Shown: positions 7,442 through 15,480, counted from the first letter of the stretch. The stretch is DNA of 32,394 nt from an uncultured Coriobacteriaceae bacterium (GCA_902803315.1 CADCPM010000074.1:1-32394); one strand, 5' to 3'. Notes: generated by a model not told the origin, from the sequence alone. Translations and numbers: made by a program.

Positions 7442-8269
7442 ATGAGCGTCCAGATTCGTCGCAGCACGTCCGGTCAGGCCATGCCAAGGGAGACCGTGGC
7501 ACTTCCCGCCGAGGCCTTTGGTCCGTCCGACACCACTACTGTGTATTGGTTGGGCAACGCGGGCTTTTTGCTCAACAGCCGCGGCACCACCATCATGTGC
7601 GACCCGCTGCTCGTGGGCTTCGACATGCCTACGCTCGTGGAGCCTCCCATCCTGCCCCAGGACGTGCCCAGCTTCGACGCGCTTCTCTACACGCATATCG
7701 ACAACGACCACTTTGCGCGTGAGACGCTCGCGGGCTTGCGCGACCAGGCCAGCGAGGTGCACGCGTCGCACTACGTGGCGCAGGTTGCGCGCGACGAGGA
7801 GCATGTGCAGGGTGCCGTGGGTCACGACATCGGCGAGCGTTTTTGCGTGGGCAACGTCGACGTGACCCTCACTCCCACCTGGCATAACTGGCAGGAGCAC
7901 ATGACCAGCGAGAAGTACCAGCATCGCACTTGGGAGCGCAAGGAGTACTGCGGTTACTGGTTCGACACGCCCGACGGCTCCATTTGGCTGCCCTCCGACT
8001 CCCGCCCATTGCCCGAGTTCCTGGAGTGGGAGAAGGCCCCAGACATGATGCTCTTCGACTTTGCCGACAACATCTGGCACATCGGCTTCGCGGGCGCCGT
8101 GGAGCTGGCAAACCACTATCCCGAGTCCGAGCTGCTGCTCATCCACTGGGGTTGCGTGGACGCGCCGGAGTACACGCCCTTCAACGGCGACCCCGAGCGC
8201 CTTGAGGCGGCCGTGAGGAACTCTGGGCGCGTGCATGCGCTCGCGCTGGGCGAGGGCCTGAGCCTTTAG
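7442..8269 (+). CDS. MBL-fold metallo-hydrolase (UlaG/RomA-like)
   Basis: This is a 275-residue protein of the metallo-beta-lactamase fold. After an NAGFLLNSRGTTIMCDPLL strand, the metal motif reads THIDNDHF (His85, Asp87, Asp89, His90). That is HxDxDH rather than the usual HxHxDH, a variant with Asp at the second position. Later ligand-bearing strands include PTWHNW, YWFDTPDGSIWLPSDSR, MLFDFADN and LLIHWG. Substrate is unknown; the family includes lactonases and phosphodiesterases. The start ATG 7442 is set by AGGAGG eight bases upstream, although an in-frame ATG exists at 7403. The aldo/keto reductase starts 28 bases after its stop, so the two are likely one operon. Confidence 0.85.
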   Translation: MSVQIRRSTSGQAMPRETVALPAEAFGPSDTTTVYWLGNAGFLLNSRGTTIMCDPLLVGFDMPTLVEPPILPQDVPSFDALLYTHIDNDHFARETLAGLRDQASEVHASHYVAQVARDEEHVQGAVGHDIGERFCVGNVDVTLTPTWHNWQEHMTSEKYQHRTWERKEYCGYWFDTPDGSIWLPSDSRPLPEFLEWEKAPDMMLFDFADNIWHIGFAGAVELANHYPESELLLIHWGCVDAPEYTPFNGDPERLEAAVRNSGRVHALALGEGLSL

Positions 8270-8297
8270 GCATCCACAGTACAGAAGCGGGGGAGAA

Positions 8298-9287
8298 ATG
8301 CAGTACGCAAAGCTGGGAAAGACGGACATCGAGGCAAGCAGGTTCTGCCTGGGGTGCATGGGCTTTGGTGAGGTGCGCGAGGGCGCGCTGCACACCTGGA
8401 CGCTGGGGCCGGACGACACGCGCGCGATCGTTGGCCGCGCGCTGGACGCGGGCATCAACTTCTTCGACACGGCCATGGCCTACTCGTTTGGAACGAGCGA
8501 GGAGTACGTGGGGGCCGCCCTGCGAAGCCTCGCGCCCCGCGAGGATTGGGTTATCGCCACGAAGTACAGCCCGAGACCGGCCGACGCGCAGGATGGCATG
8601 AGCGGCGCGGAGTGGATTGCCGCATGCGTAGACAACAGCCTGCGTCGCCTGGGCGTGGACACCATCGACCTGTACTACATGCACAGCTGGGACTACCACA
8701 CGCCCATCGAAGAGAGCATGTCGGCTCTCAACGACGCCGTGGTTGCGGGCAAGGTGCGGGCGCTTGGCGTTTCCAACTGCCATCCCTATCAGCTGGCACG
8801 TGCCAACGACATCGCGGCCGCGCACGGCTGGGCGCGTTTTGAGGTCGTGCAGAGCCACATGAACCTTATCTTTAGGGAGGACGAGCGCGAGCTGTTGCAG
8901 CTGTGCGACGAGGACTCGGTCTCGACCGTTCCCTACAGCAGCCTTGCTGCCGGACGCCTCTCGCGTAGACCGGGCGAAACGTCCGCGCGCCTCGAGCAGG
9001 ATGCGTTTGCCAAAGGCAAGTACGACGCCACGGCCGAGCAGGACAACGTCATTATCCGTCGCGTGGCCGAGGTGGCGGATGCGCATGATACCAGCATGAC
9101 CGCCGTCTCGCTTGCGTGGATGCTCACGAAGGTGACGAGCCCCATCTGCGGCGCCACCAAGCCGCACCACATCGACGGTCCGGCTGCGGCGGCAGACCTT
9201 GTCCTCACTGCCGATGAGGTTGCCTACCTGGAGGAGCCCTACGTGCCCCATGCGCTCGTGGGCGTGATGGCGCAGAACCAACGCTAG
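8298..9287 (+). CDS. Aldo/keto reductase
   Basis: This 329-residue protein is a full-length (beta/alpha)8 aldo/keto reductase. The catalytic tetrad is visible: Asp57 and Tyr62 in NFFDTAMAYSFGTSEE, Lys89 in ATKYSP and His129 in YYMHSWD. SNCHPYQL and the C-terminal ICGATKPHHID match the NADPH-binding region. It reduces carbonyl groups with NAD(P)H in the cytoplasm; the physiological substrate is open. The subfamily resembles YajO/IolS-type enzymes common in gut bacteria. The ribosome-binding site GGGGGAG lies just upstream and the gene follows the MBL hydrolase after 28 bases, suggesting co-expression and perhaps a joint metabolic step. Confidence 0.92.
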   Translation: MQYAKLGKTDIEASRFCLGCMGFGEVREGALHTWTLGPDDTRAIVGRALDAGINFFDTAMAYSFGTSEEYVGAALRSLAPREDWVIATKYSPRPADAQDGMSGAEWIAACVDNSLRRLGVDTIDLYYMHSWDYHTPIEESMSALNDAVVAGKVRALGVSNCHPYQLARANDIAAAHGWARFEVVQSHMNLIFREDERELLQLCDEDSVSTVPYSSLAAGRLSRRPGETSARLEQDAFAKGKYDATAEQDNVIIRRVAEVADAHDTSMTAVSLAWMLTKVTSPICGATKPHHIDGPAAAADLVLTADEVAYLEEPYVPHALVGVMAQNQR

Positions 9288-9319
9288 GTGAGCGCCAGCG
9301 CGTCACGGGCGGCCAGAGC

Positions 9320-9361
9320 GTGTCAACGCCCCGTCCCCGTGGCACCGTCCCCGTGACACAC
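9320..9361. repeat. GTGTCA...TGACAC repeat, copy C
   Basis: GTGTCA (9320-9325) pairs with TGACAC (9354-9359). Inside, the unit CCGTCCCCGTGRCAC occurs twice in tandem (9331-9345 and from 9345). The right end, CCCGTGACACACTCCTCGT, resembles the right side of copy B at 6581-6610, so the similarity extends past the palindrome itself. Confidence 0.45.
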
Positions 9362-9446
9362 TCCTCGTTTGCATACAAGTATGTAAAAAAGTGGTATTAC
9401 TATGAAGAATGCAATGGGGCAAAAGACCGATGGCCGGGAGAAGATC

Positions 9447-11696
9447 ATGCTGGAAAGACTCAAGTCACGACACACTTCTCGCTACCTCGTTATTACGGTT
9501 GTCTTTCTGCTCGTTGTTACCATATCGCTCGGATACTTGCTGGTAAGCCAAACAAAAAGGTCGATCGTCGCGCTCATGCAAACCAGGATGCTCGACATCT
9601 CCAACACCGCCGCGGCAATGATCGACGGAGACGCGCTAAAAAGCGTTACGCCCGCGGATGAGGGAACGGAAAAGTACGAGTCCATCATGCGAACGCTGCG
9701 CTACTTTCAAGACAACATCGACCTCAAGTACATCTACTGCGTCCGCGACATGGGAGACGGCACCTTTACCTTTGGTTTGGATCCCACCGTGGAGGATCCG
9801 GGGGAGTTTGGCTCACCCATTGTGTACACCGACGCGCTGCGTGAGGCGAGCAAGGGCCATGCCGCAGCCGACAGCGTGCAGTACGAGGATGCATGGGGTA
9901 CGTTCTATAGCGCCTACAGCCCGGTCTTCGACTCAGAGGGCAAGGTTGCTGGAATCATAGCGGTGGACTTTAGCGCGGAATGGTACAACCAGCAGCTGGC
10001 TGGCCTTACCGGAACCACGATTATAGTGGCGGTCCTCTCGCTGCTCATAGGCGGAGGCATAGTAACCGCAATCGCCACCAAAAGACAAAAGCAAATCGGG
10101 TCGATTCAGGGACAGCTCAACAACATGGCAACCACGCTTATGCACGAGATGGGCAACGACCCCGCAGAAGGGGAAGGCAGCCCCACACCCTTAAGCGCGG
10201 GCAGCGCCGACTCCATGGATTCGTTGGAAGAGCAGATTCAGTCCATGCAAACGGAGCTTCAAACGCAGATCGCGCAGGTACATGGACAAGCGTATCAAGA
10301 CGGGCTAACGGGGGTAAAGAGCAAGCAGGCTTTTATAAACGCCGAGGCAGCGCTCGACCAAAAGCTGGCGGAGGGCACGCTTTCCGAAATCGCCCTTGTT
10401 GTTTGCGACGTTAACGGTCTCAAGGTCATTAACGACACAAAGGGCCATAAGGCAGGTGACGAGTACATTCGCCAAGCGTGCATAATGATCTGCGACATTT
10501 TTACGCATAGCCCGGTGTATCGAGTCGGCGGCGACGAGTTTACGGTAATCCTTACAGATAGGGATTACGCGAACCGAGAAGTGCTCATGTATCGGCTGCA
10601 CAACAGGTCCATGGCGCATATTGCAACGGAGGGCGCAGTTGTCTCTGGTGGGTTGGCAGAGTATGACCCAAACAGCGACCAAAGCATTCGCGAGGTCTTT
10701 GAGCGTGCGGATGCCACCATGTACAAAGAGAAGATGCTGCTCAAGAGCCTTGGTGCAACCACGAGGGAAGGCGCGCTGGAGCAGGCAACGTGGAATTCGT
10801 ATGGCGATGGAATGCCCGCCAACAACGTGCGCAGGCAGATTTTGATCGTTGACGATATTGAGAGCAATCGCGAGATACTGGGCGACCTCTTGATGGACGA
10901 CTACGACGTGCTCTATGCGGCAGACGGCGTGGAGGCGATGGGGGTCCTCCAGGGCCACAAGGATGAGGTTGACCTCGTGCTTCTGGATCTGTTTATGCCA
11001 AACATGAACGGTCGAGAAGTGCTCATGCAAATGCAGGTAAACGAGGACCTCGCGTCGATTCCGGTTATCGTTTTAACGGTGGACGAGGATGCGCAGATTG
11101 ACTGTCTAAAATATGGGGCAATGGACTTTATATCCAAGCCCTATCCCGACATAGAGATCGTTAAGGCCCGCATTGCCAAGTGCATCGAGCTGTCGGAGAA
11201 CCGCGACCTCATTCGGCAGACGCAACGAGACAAGCTCACGGGGCTGTTTAACGTCGACTACTTCATGCGCTACGTCGATCGCTTTGACCATCTGTACAAA
11301 AACGCCACCTTGGATGCCATTGCGTGCAACGTAAACGGTCTCCATTCCATTAACAGGCGGTATGGACGGCAGTTCGGCGATCTCGTGCTGCGAACGCTTG
11401 GCATGAGCATACGCAAGCTCGCGCGCAAAATCGGCGGTATGGGCTGCAGGCAGACGGGAGACGCCTTCCTTCTGTACTGCCCGCACCAAGAGGACTACGA
11501 ACGGCTGGTGCAGGACCTCTTGTTGGACGTGTTTGCCAACGAGGAGATTGCGGGTGAGGCGAGCATGAGGTTTGGCGTGTTTGTCAACGCGCAGCAGGAG
11601 CCAAACATCGAAGAGAGGTTCGTCTGCGCCAAGATTGCCGCAGACAAGGTTCGGGAAGACGCCACCGCGATGTGTGGGTTCTACGAACTTGACTGA
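9447..11696 (+). CDS. Membrane diguanylate cyclase-like protein: sensor-GGDEF-REC-degenerate GGDEF
   Basis: This protein has 749 residues from ATG 9447, which has GGGAG six bases upstream; an in-frame ATG at 9402 would add 15 residues but has a poor ribosome-binding site. Two membrane helices (about 15-35 and 200-220) bracket an extracytoplasmic sensor of Cache/PAS type ending in IIAVDFSAEWYN. A coiled coil leads to a GGDEF domain with an intact RVGGDEF motif (Gly361-Phe365). A receiver domain follows (Asp469, Asp470, phospho-acceptor Asp514 in LLDLFMP). A second GGDEF-like domain has TGDAF (670-674) in place of GGDEF and is probably inactive. The first GGDEF would make cyclic di-GMP; the receiver suggests input from a histidine kinase. 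A dyad CATAC-AA-GTATG at 9372-9383 precedes the gene. Confidence 0.88.
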   Translation: MLERLKSRHTSRYLVITVVFLLVVTISLGYLLVSQTKRSIVALMQTRMLDISNTAAAMIDGDALKSVTPADEGTEKYESIMRTLRYFQDNIDLKYIYCVRDMGDGTFTFGLDPTVEDPGEFGSPIVYTDALREASKGHAAADSVQYEDAWGTFYSAYSPVFDSEGKVAGIIAVDFSAEWYNQQLAGLTGTTIIVAVLSLLIGGGIVTAIATKRQKQIGSIQGQLNNMATTLMHEMGNDPAEGEGSPTPLSAGSADSMDSLEEQIQSMQTELQTQIAQVHGQAYQDGLTGVKSKQAFINAEAALDQKLAEGTLSEIALVVCDVNGLKVINDTKGHKAGDEYIRQACIMICDIFTHSPVYRVGGDEFTVILTDRDYANREVLMYRLHNRSMAHIATEGAVVSGGLAEYDPNSDQSIREVFERADATMYKEKMLLKSLGATTREGALEQATWNSYGDGMPANNVRRQILIVDDIESNREILGDLLMDDYDVLYAADGVEAMGVLQGHKDEVDLVLLDLFMPNMNGREVLMQMQVNEDLASIPVIVLTVDEDAQIDCLKYGAMDFISKPYPDIEIVKARIAKCIELSENRDLIRQTQRDKLTGLFNVDYFMRYVDRFDHLYKNATLDAIACNVNGLHSINRRYGRQFGDLVLRTLGMSIRKLARKIGGMGCRQTGDAFLLYCPHQEDYERLVQDLLLDVFANEEIAGEASMRFGVFVNAQQEPNIEERFVCAKIAADKVREDATAMCGFYELD

Positions 11697-11714
11697 GCGG
11701 TTGTGCCGTGTGGC

Positions 11715-11927
11715 CTATTCCTCGTCTGAGTCAAACAGGTCCCAGTCGTCTTCGGACTTCTGGTGGTTGTAAAACTGCTTGCGCATGCGCTTCTCGAGCA
11801 AGAACGCAATAAGCAGGAACAGCACGACGCCAGAGCCCAAAAGCACCAATACACCCACGCGGTCGGAAAAAAGCCATCTAAAAAAGTTGCCAATGGTCTC
11901 CACGACTGTGCCTTTCTGGTACGCCAT
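11715..11927 (-). CDS. Small single-pass membrane protein (70 aa), unknown function
   Basis: On the minus strand an ATG at 11927 opens a 70-codon frame ending at TAG (11717-11715). The product has an amphipathic N-terminus ([20 protein letters not shown]), one strong membrane helix ([21 protein letters not shown]), a basic patch (EKRMRKQF) and an acidic tail ([13 protein letters not shown]). This is a coherent membrane-protein pattern, not a chance frame. No strong ribosome-binding site is seen; another in-frame ATG lies 12 bases upstream (11939), and a TATACT-type -10 (11953-11948) is close enough for a very short leader. It is divergent from serS. I do not recognise the family. Confidence 0.62.
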   Translation of the reverse strand: MAYQKGTVVETIGNFFRWLFSDRVGVLVLLGSGVVLFLLIAFLLEKRMRKQFYNHQKSEDDWDLFDSDEE

Positions 11928-11963
11928 ACGATTTTGCATGCACAAGTATATACTTAGATACAC

Positions 11964-12007
11964 CGCGCGAACGCCTCGCGCGACAGTTGGCGTCACCCTT
12001 TTGGGTG
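11964..12007 (+). other. Two short hairpins in the serS leader
   Basis: CGCGCGA/TCGCGCG (11964-11970 and 11976-11982) and CACCC-TTTT-GGGTG (11994-12007) are perfect small hairpins between the divergent promoter region and the serS ribosome-binding site. They could affect serS translation or transcript stability. The specifier and antiterminator features of a T-box are absent. Confidence 0.35.
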
Positions 12008-12045
12008 TGGAGGCACTAAAACAGCCATACAGAAAGGCACACATT

Positions 12046-13329
12046 ATGCTCGACATCAAATTCGTACGCGAGAACCCCGACGTCGTGGACAAGTCCTGCG
12101 AGTCTCGCCAAAACGCACGCTGGGACCGCAAGCACTTCTTTGAGCTCGACGAACTCCGCCGCTCCACCATTACCGAGGTAGAGGCCCTGCAGGCCGAGCG
12201 CAACGCAGCATCCAAGCAAATCGGTCAGCTCATGCGCGAGGGCAAGCGCGACGAGGCCGAGGCCGCAAAGGCAAAGGTCGCGGCAAACAAGGGCAAGATC
12301 GCCGAGCTGGACGAAAAGCGCAAGCAGGTGGACCAGGAGCTGTTTGATCTGGTCGCCGGCATCCCCAACATCCCCGACGAGTCCGTGCCGTATGGCGCCG
12401 ACGACTCCGACAACCCCGAGGTGCGTCGCTGGGGCACGCCGCGCACGTTTGACTTTGAGGCCAAGGCTCACTGGGACCTTGGTCCCGAGCTCGGCATCAT
12501 CGACTTCGACCGCGGCGTCAAGCTCGCCGGTACGCGCTTCTATGTGCTCGGTGGCCTGGGCGCTCGTTTGGAGCGCGCGCTCATCAACTTCATGATCGAC
12601 TGCCACAACGAGGCGGGCTTCAAGGAGTGGTGGCCACCCGTCATCACAAACTACGCCTCGCTCTTTGGCACGGGCCAGCTGCCGAAGTTCGACGAGGACC
12701 TGTATCACGTGGGGGAGGACATGTACCTCATTCCCACAGCCGAGGTCCAGCTCACGAACCTCCATCGCGACGAGGTGCTCGACGGCGACAAGCTGCCGCT
12801 GTGGTACTGCGCCTTTACCCCGTGCTTCCGCGAGGAGGCGGGCAGTGCCGGCCGCGACACGCGTGGCATCATTCGCGTGCACGAGTTCGACAAGGTCGAG
12901 ATGGTAAAGTTCGCCAAACCCGAAGACTCCATGAACCAGCTTGAGTCCATGACGGCGGAGGCGGAGCTGGTGCTGCAAAAGCTGGGTCTGCCGTATCGCG
13001 TGGTTACGCTGTGCACCGGCGACATTGGCTTTAGCGCAAAGAAGACCTACGACATCGAGGTTTGGCTGCCCAGCTACGATGCGTACAAGGAGATTTCCAG
13101 CTGCTCTAACTGCGGTGACTTCCAGGCACGTCGCGCAAACATTAAGTATCGCGATCCGGCCGAGTTCAAGGGCACGCGCTTTGCGCACACCCTCAACGGT
13201 TCGGGCCTGGCCGTTGGCCGTACGATGGCGGCGGTTATAGAGAACTACCAGAACGAGGACGGCAGCATTACCGTGCCCGAAGCGCTTGTGCCCTACATGG
13301 GTGGCGTGGAGGTCATCACGGCGGAGTAG
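12046..13329 (+). CDS. serS: Serine--tRNA ligase
   Basis: This is a 427-residue class II aminoacyl-tRNA synthetase, the usual length for bacterial SerRS. It charges tRNA-Ser and tRNA-Sec with serine. The N-terminal 110 residues form the tRNA-binding antiparallel coiled coil ([16 protein letters not shown] through [11 protein letters not shown]). Motif 2 appears as [20 protein letters not shown], followed by EFDKVE, and motif 3 as [33 protein letters not shown] and [13 protein letters not shown] are further SerRS landmarks. The start is ATG 12046 with AAAGG nine bases upstream; the open frame extends much further 5' but that part is not SerRS-like. A long GC hairpin follows the stop. Confidence 0.97.
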   Translation: MLDIKFVRENPDVVDKSCESRQNARWDRKHFFELDELRRSTITEVEALQAERNAASKQIGQLMREGKRDEAEAAKAKVAANKGKIAELDEKRKQVDQELFDLVAGIPNIPDESVPYGADDSDNPEVRRWGTPRTFDFEAKAHWDLGPELGIIDFDRGVKLAGTRFYVLGGLGARLERALINFMIDCHNEAGFKEWWPPVITNYASLFGTGQLPKFDEDLYHVGEDMYLIPTAEVQLTNLHRDEVLDGDKLPLWYCAFTPCFREEAGSAGRDTRGIIRVHEFDKVEMVKFAKPEDSMNQLESMTAEAELVLQKLGLPYRVVTLCTGDIGFSAKKTYDIEVWLPSYDAYKEISSCSNCGDFQARRANIKYRDPAEFKGTRFAHTLNGSGLAVGRTMAAVIENYQNEDGSITVPEALVPYMGGVEVITAE

Positions 13330-13353
13330 CAAACGGTAGATGAGAGATTTTGT

Positions 13354-13395
13354 CCGGCCGGCTTTATCTGCGTGTATGGCGCGGATGCCGGCCGG
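13354..13395 (+). terminator. GC-rich hairpin after serS
   Basis: CCGGCCGGC (13354-13362) pairs with GCCGGCCGG (13387-13395), with an inner TCTGCG/CGCGGA stem. No T tract follows, so it is either a factor-aided terminator or an mRNA end-stabilising structure. Confidence 0.5.
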
Positions 13396-13435
13396 CTTGC
13401 GCGAGGCTTCTTGAGCACAGAGTGATAAGTTCACA

Positions 13436-13534
13436 CCTTCGGGCCACACCAGCCCGCAGGTGGCGACTCACGAAGTGAGCGAGCGAAGCGAGCGCGGAGC
13501 CATATGCGGGCTGGCGTGGGCCCGGGGACGAAGG
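13436..13534. repeat. 99-bp imperfect palindromic element
   Basis: The left arm (13436-13458) and right arm (13505-13534) can pair over about 22 bases with small bulges; CCAGCCCGCA/TGCGGGCTGG is the perfect core. The interior holds CTCAC-GAA-GTGAG and the purine-rich tandem GCGAGCGAAGCGAGCG. No protein is encoded. It may be a structured RNA or a small mobile palindrome; genome-wide copy number would tell. Confidence 0.45.
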
Positions 13535-13563
13535 CGCCAATAGGAGGGTCGTACAAAAAATAA

Positions 13564-13575
13564 GAACACACGTTC
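13564..13575. promoter_or_regulatory. LexA-like SOS box 1
   Basis: GAACACACGTTC fits the Gram-positive/actinobacterial LexA consensus GAAC-N4-GTTC exactly in both half-sites. It lies just upstream of the predicted -35 of the 13638 promoter. Confidence 0.6.
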
Positions 13576-13580
13576 CCATC

Positions 13581-13609
13581 TTGGGCAAAATGTGCTATCC
13601 TTCTATTAG
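13581..13609 (+). promoter_or_regulatory. Promoter of the 13638 gene, between two LexA-like boxes
   Basis: TTGGGC (13581-13586) and TATTAG (13604-13609) have a 17-base spacer. The second LexA-like box starts at the very next base, a placement where bound repressor would block transcription. Confidence 0.5.
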
Positions 13610-13621
13610 GAACAAACGTTC
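13610..13621. promoter_or_regulatory. LexA-like SOS box 2
   Basis: GAACAAACGTTC has perfect GAAC-N4-GTTC half-sites, 46 bases after box 1 (centre to centre) and directly after the -10. Two boxes at one promoter make chance matches unlikely. Confidence 0.65.
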
Positions 13622-13637
13622 GTAAGGAAGTGATGGC

Positions 13638-13985
13638 ATGACGAGTACCTATCCGCAGGAAACAGTTGGAACTACCTTGCTATGCGTTAGCGATAACGGG
13701 GAGTATCGGCGTGTGTACATGCGCAAGCGCAAGGGCTATATGGAGGTGGGGGAGCTCACGCGGGGCATCGTTACCCAGGAAATCTACCAAAGCGATGCGC
13801 ATCTGCACGCCATACACCTGCCTTTGGATTTTCCCGAGGAGGACTTGGTGGAGTTCTTCAAAGAGGGCGAGCCGTTTTTGGCCGACTATATGGATGCCCT
13901 GGATGAGGAAGGCATAACGTACGGATACCTCAACAACGAGGAGAACAAGTACGTGTGCTTTCGGCCCGCACGTCCTAAGGTGTAG
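13638..13985 (+). CDS. Unknown 115-aa protein, probably SOS (LexA) regulated
   Basis: I do not recognise this family. The protein is small, soluble and acidic in its C-terminal half, with no signal peptide or membrane helix. The N-terminal part alternates short strands (TTLLCVSDNGEYRRVYMRKR) with a basic turn. The middle has LPLDFPEEDLVEFFKEGEPF, helix-rich and acidic, and the end reads YLNNEENKYVCFRP. The start has GGAAG upstream. Two LexA-like boxes flank its promoter, so induction on DNA damage is likely by inference. The next gene follows after 32 bases with its own strong ribosome-binding site and may be co-transcribed. Confidence 0.75.
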   Translation: MTSTYPQETVGTTLLCVSDNGEYRRVYMRKRKGYMEVGELTRGIVTQEIYQSDAHLHAIHLPLDFPEEDLVEFFKEGEPFLADYMDALDEEGITYGYLNNEENKYVCFRPARPKV

Positions 13986-14017
13986 TATCTTGCCTTGGAG
14001 TATGGCAGGAGGGCACC

Positions 14018-15385
14018 ATGGACTACGATGTAATTATCATTGGGGCAGGGCCAGGTGGCATTTATGCGGCCTATGAGCTTTGCGAGCTTGCGCCACAGTT
14101 GCGCGTGGGCGTGTTTGAGGCTGGCAACGAGCTAAGCAAGCGCAAGTGTCCCATAGACGGTAAGCGCATAAAAACGTGCGTCAACTGCAAGAACTGCTCC
14201 ATTATGAGCGGCTTTGGCGGTGCGGGTGCGTTTTCCGACGGCAAGTACAACATCACGAACGACTTTGGTGGCACACTGTACGAGTATTTGGGCCGCGAGC
14301 AGGCGCTCGAACTCATGCACTATGTAGACAAGATCAACCTCATGCACGGCGGTCAAGGCACCAAGCTCTACTCCACGGCAAGCACTTCCATAAAGACGCT
14401 TTGCATGCAAAACGGCCTTAAGCTGCTCGACGCCTCAGTGCGTCACCTGGGAACCGACATCAACCATGTGGTGCTGGAAAAACTCTACGAGAGGCTGCGC
14501 AGGCGGGTGGATTTCCACTTCCTCTCGCCAGTCGAGCATCTTGAGCTCTTGCAAGGCGGCGGATACCGCGTGTATGCCAAGGGCAAGGAGTATACGTGCA
14601 CGTCTTGCGTGGTGTCGGTTGGCCGGAGCGGAAGCAAGTGGATGGAGAAGATCTGCCGGGAACTCAACATTCCCACCGAGTCCAATCGGGTAGACATCGG
14701 CGTGCGCGTTGAGCTGCCAGCCGAGCTTTGGGCTCACCTTACCGACGAGCTGTACGAAAGCAAGATCGTGTACAGGACGAAGAAGTTCGAGGACAAGGTG
14801 CGGACCTTCTGCATGAATCCCAAGGGAAGCGTGGTAAGCGAAAACACGAACGGCATCATTACCGTAAATGGCCACAGCTACGAGGACCCGGCGCGCCAAA
14901 CGGGCAACACCAACTTCGCTCTGCTGGTTTCCAAGCACTTTAGCGAGCCGTTCAAAGACAGCAATGGCTACGGCGAAAGCATAGCCCGCCTGTCCAACAT
15001 GCTGGGTGGAGGCGTCATAGTGCAGCGGATGGGAGACCTCATGCGCGGTCGGCGGTCAACGCACCAACGCATTGCAGAGAGCTTCGTGTCTCCCACGCTC
15101 AAGGCGGAGCCGGGGGATCTGAGCCTCGTGTTGCCCAAGCGCATCCTGGACGGCATCATCGAGATGATCCAGGCGCTCGACAAGATCGCCCCAGGCACCG
15201 CGGGCGACGACACGCTGCTCTATGGCGTTGAGGTCAAGTTCTACAACATGCACGCAAAGGTAGACAAAAACCTGCAGTCGTGCCACGAAGGTCTGTACCT
15301 CATTGGCGACGGCAGCGGCGTTACGCATTCCCTCAGCCACGCGAGTGCCAGCGGCGTGTTCGTGGCGCGCAACATTGCCGGCTAG
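14018..15385 (+). CDS. NAD(P)/FAD-dependent oxidoreductase (COG2509-type)
   Basis: This is a 455-residue flavoprotein. The N-terminus is a classic dinucleotide-binding fold, YDVIIIGAGPGGIYAAYEL, with an acidic residue closing strand two (VFEAGN). A cysteine-rich insert, CPIDGKRIKTCVNCKNCSIM, is followed by SGFGGAGAFSDGKYN, a signature of this dehydrogenase group. The C-terminus has the second FAD motif GLYLIGDGSGVTHSLSHASASGVFVARNI. Length and motifs are complete. The reaction is not established for the family. The Cys cluster (CxxC pair) hints at metal or redox chemistry, which is inference. It follows the putative SOS gene by 32 bases with GGAGGG before the ATG, and is closed by a perfect palindrome. 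Confidence 0.88.
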   Translation: MDYDVIIIGAGPGGIYAAYELCELAPQLRVGVFEAGNELSKRKCPIDGKRIKTCVNCKNCSIMSGFGGAGAFSDGKYNITNDFGGTLYEYLGREQALELMHYVDKINLMHGGQGTKLYSTASTSIKTLCMQNGLKLLDASVRHLGTDINHVVLEKLYERLRRRVDFHFLSPVEHLELLQGGGYRVYAKGKEYTCTSCVVSVGRSGSKWMEKICRELNIPTESNRVDIGVRVELPAELWAHLTDELYESKIVYRTKKFEDKVRTFCMNPKGSVVSENTNGIITVNGHSYEDPARQTGNTNFALLVSKHFSEPFKDSNGYGESIARLSNMLGGGVIVQRMGDLMRGRRSTHQRIAESFVSPTLKAEPGDLSLVLPKRILDGIIEMIQALDKIAPGTAGDDTLLYGVEVKFYNMHAKVDKNLQSCHEGLYLIGDGSGVTHSLSHASASGVFVARNIAG

Positions 15386-15405
15386 GCAGCCCTTGTCGCC
15401 AGCGT

Positions 15406-15430
15406 GCAAAAGGGGACAGTCCCCTTTTGC
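15406..15430. repeat. CAAAAGGGGACAGTCCCC-type palindrome, copy 1
   Basis: GCAAAAGGGGAC (15406-15417) and GTCCCCTTTTGC (15419-15430) are perfect 12-base arms around a single A. Related sequences follow other genes at 26521-26543, 30927-30952 and 32202-32226. It ends in only four Ts before GC, so termination would be weak at best. Confidence 0.6.
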
Positions 15431-15450
15431 CCGCTCTTCCCCCGTTTATG

Positions 15451-15480
15451 TTGGGCAACGCCGCGTTTCCTGCGTATAAT
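15451..15480 (+). promoter_or_regulatory. Promoter of the giant surface protein gene
   Basis: TTGGGC (15451-15456) and a perfect TATAAT (15475-15480) are 18 bases apart. The ribosome-binding site AAAAAGGAG lies 24 bases beyond the -10, just before ATG 15518. Confidence 0.65.

Noticed and set aside
11200..11696. Second active diguanylate cyclase domain
   Set aside because: The motif reads TGDAF rather than GGDEF, so catalysis is unlikely.
11940..12045. T-box riboswitch in the serS leader
   Set aside because: The leader is only about 100 bases and lacks the conserved T-box antiterminator sequence and a terminator with a T run.
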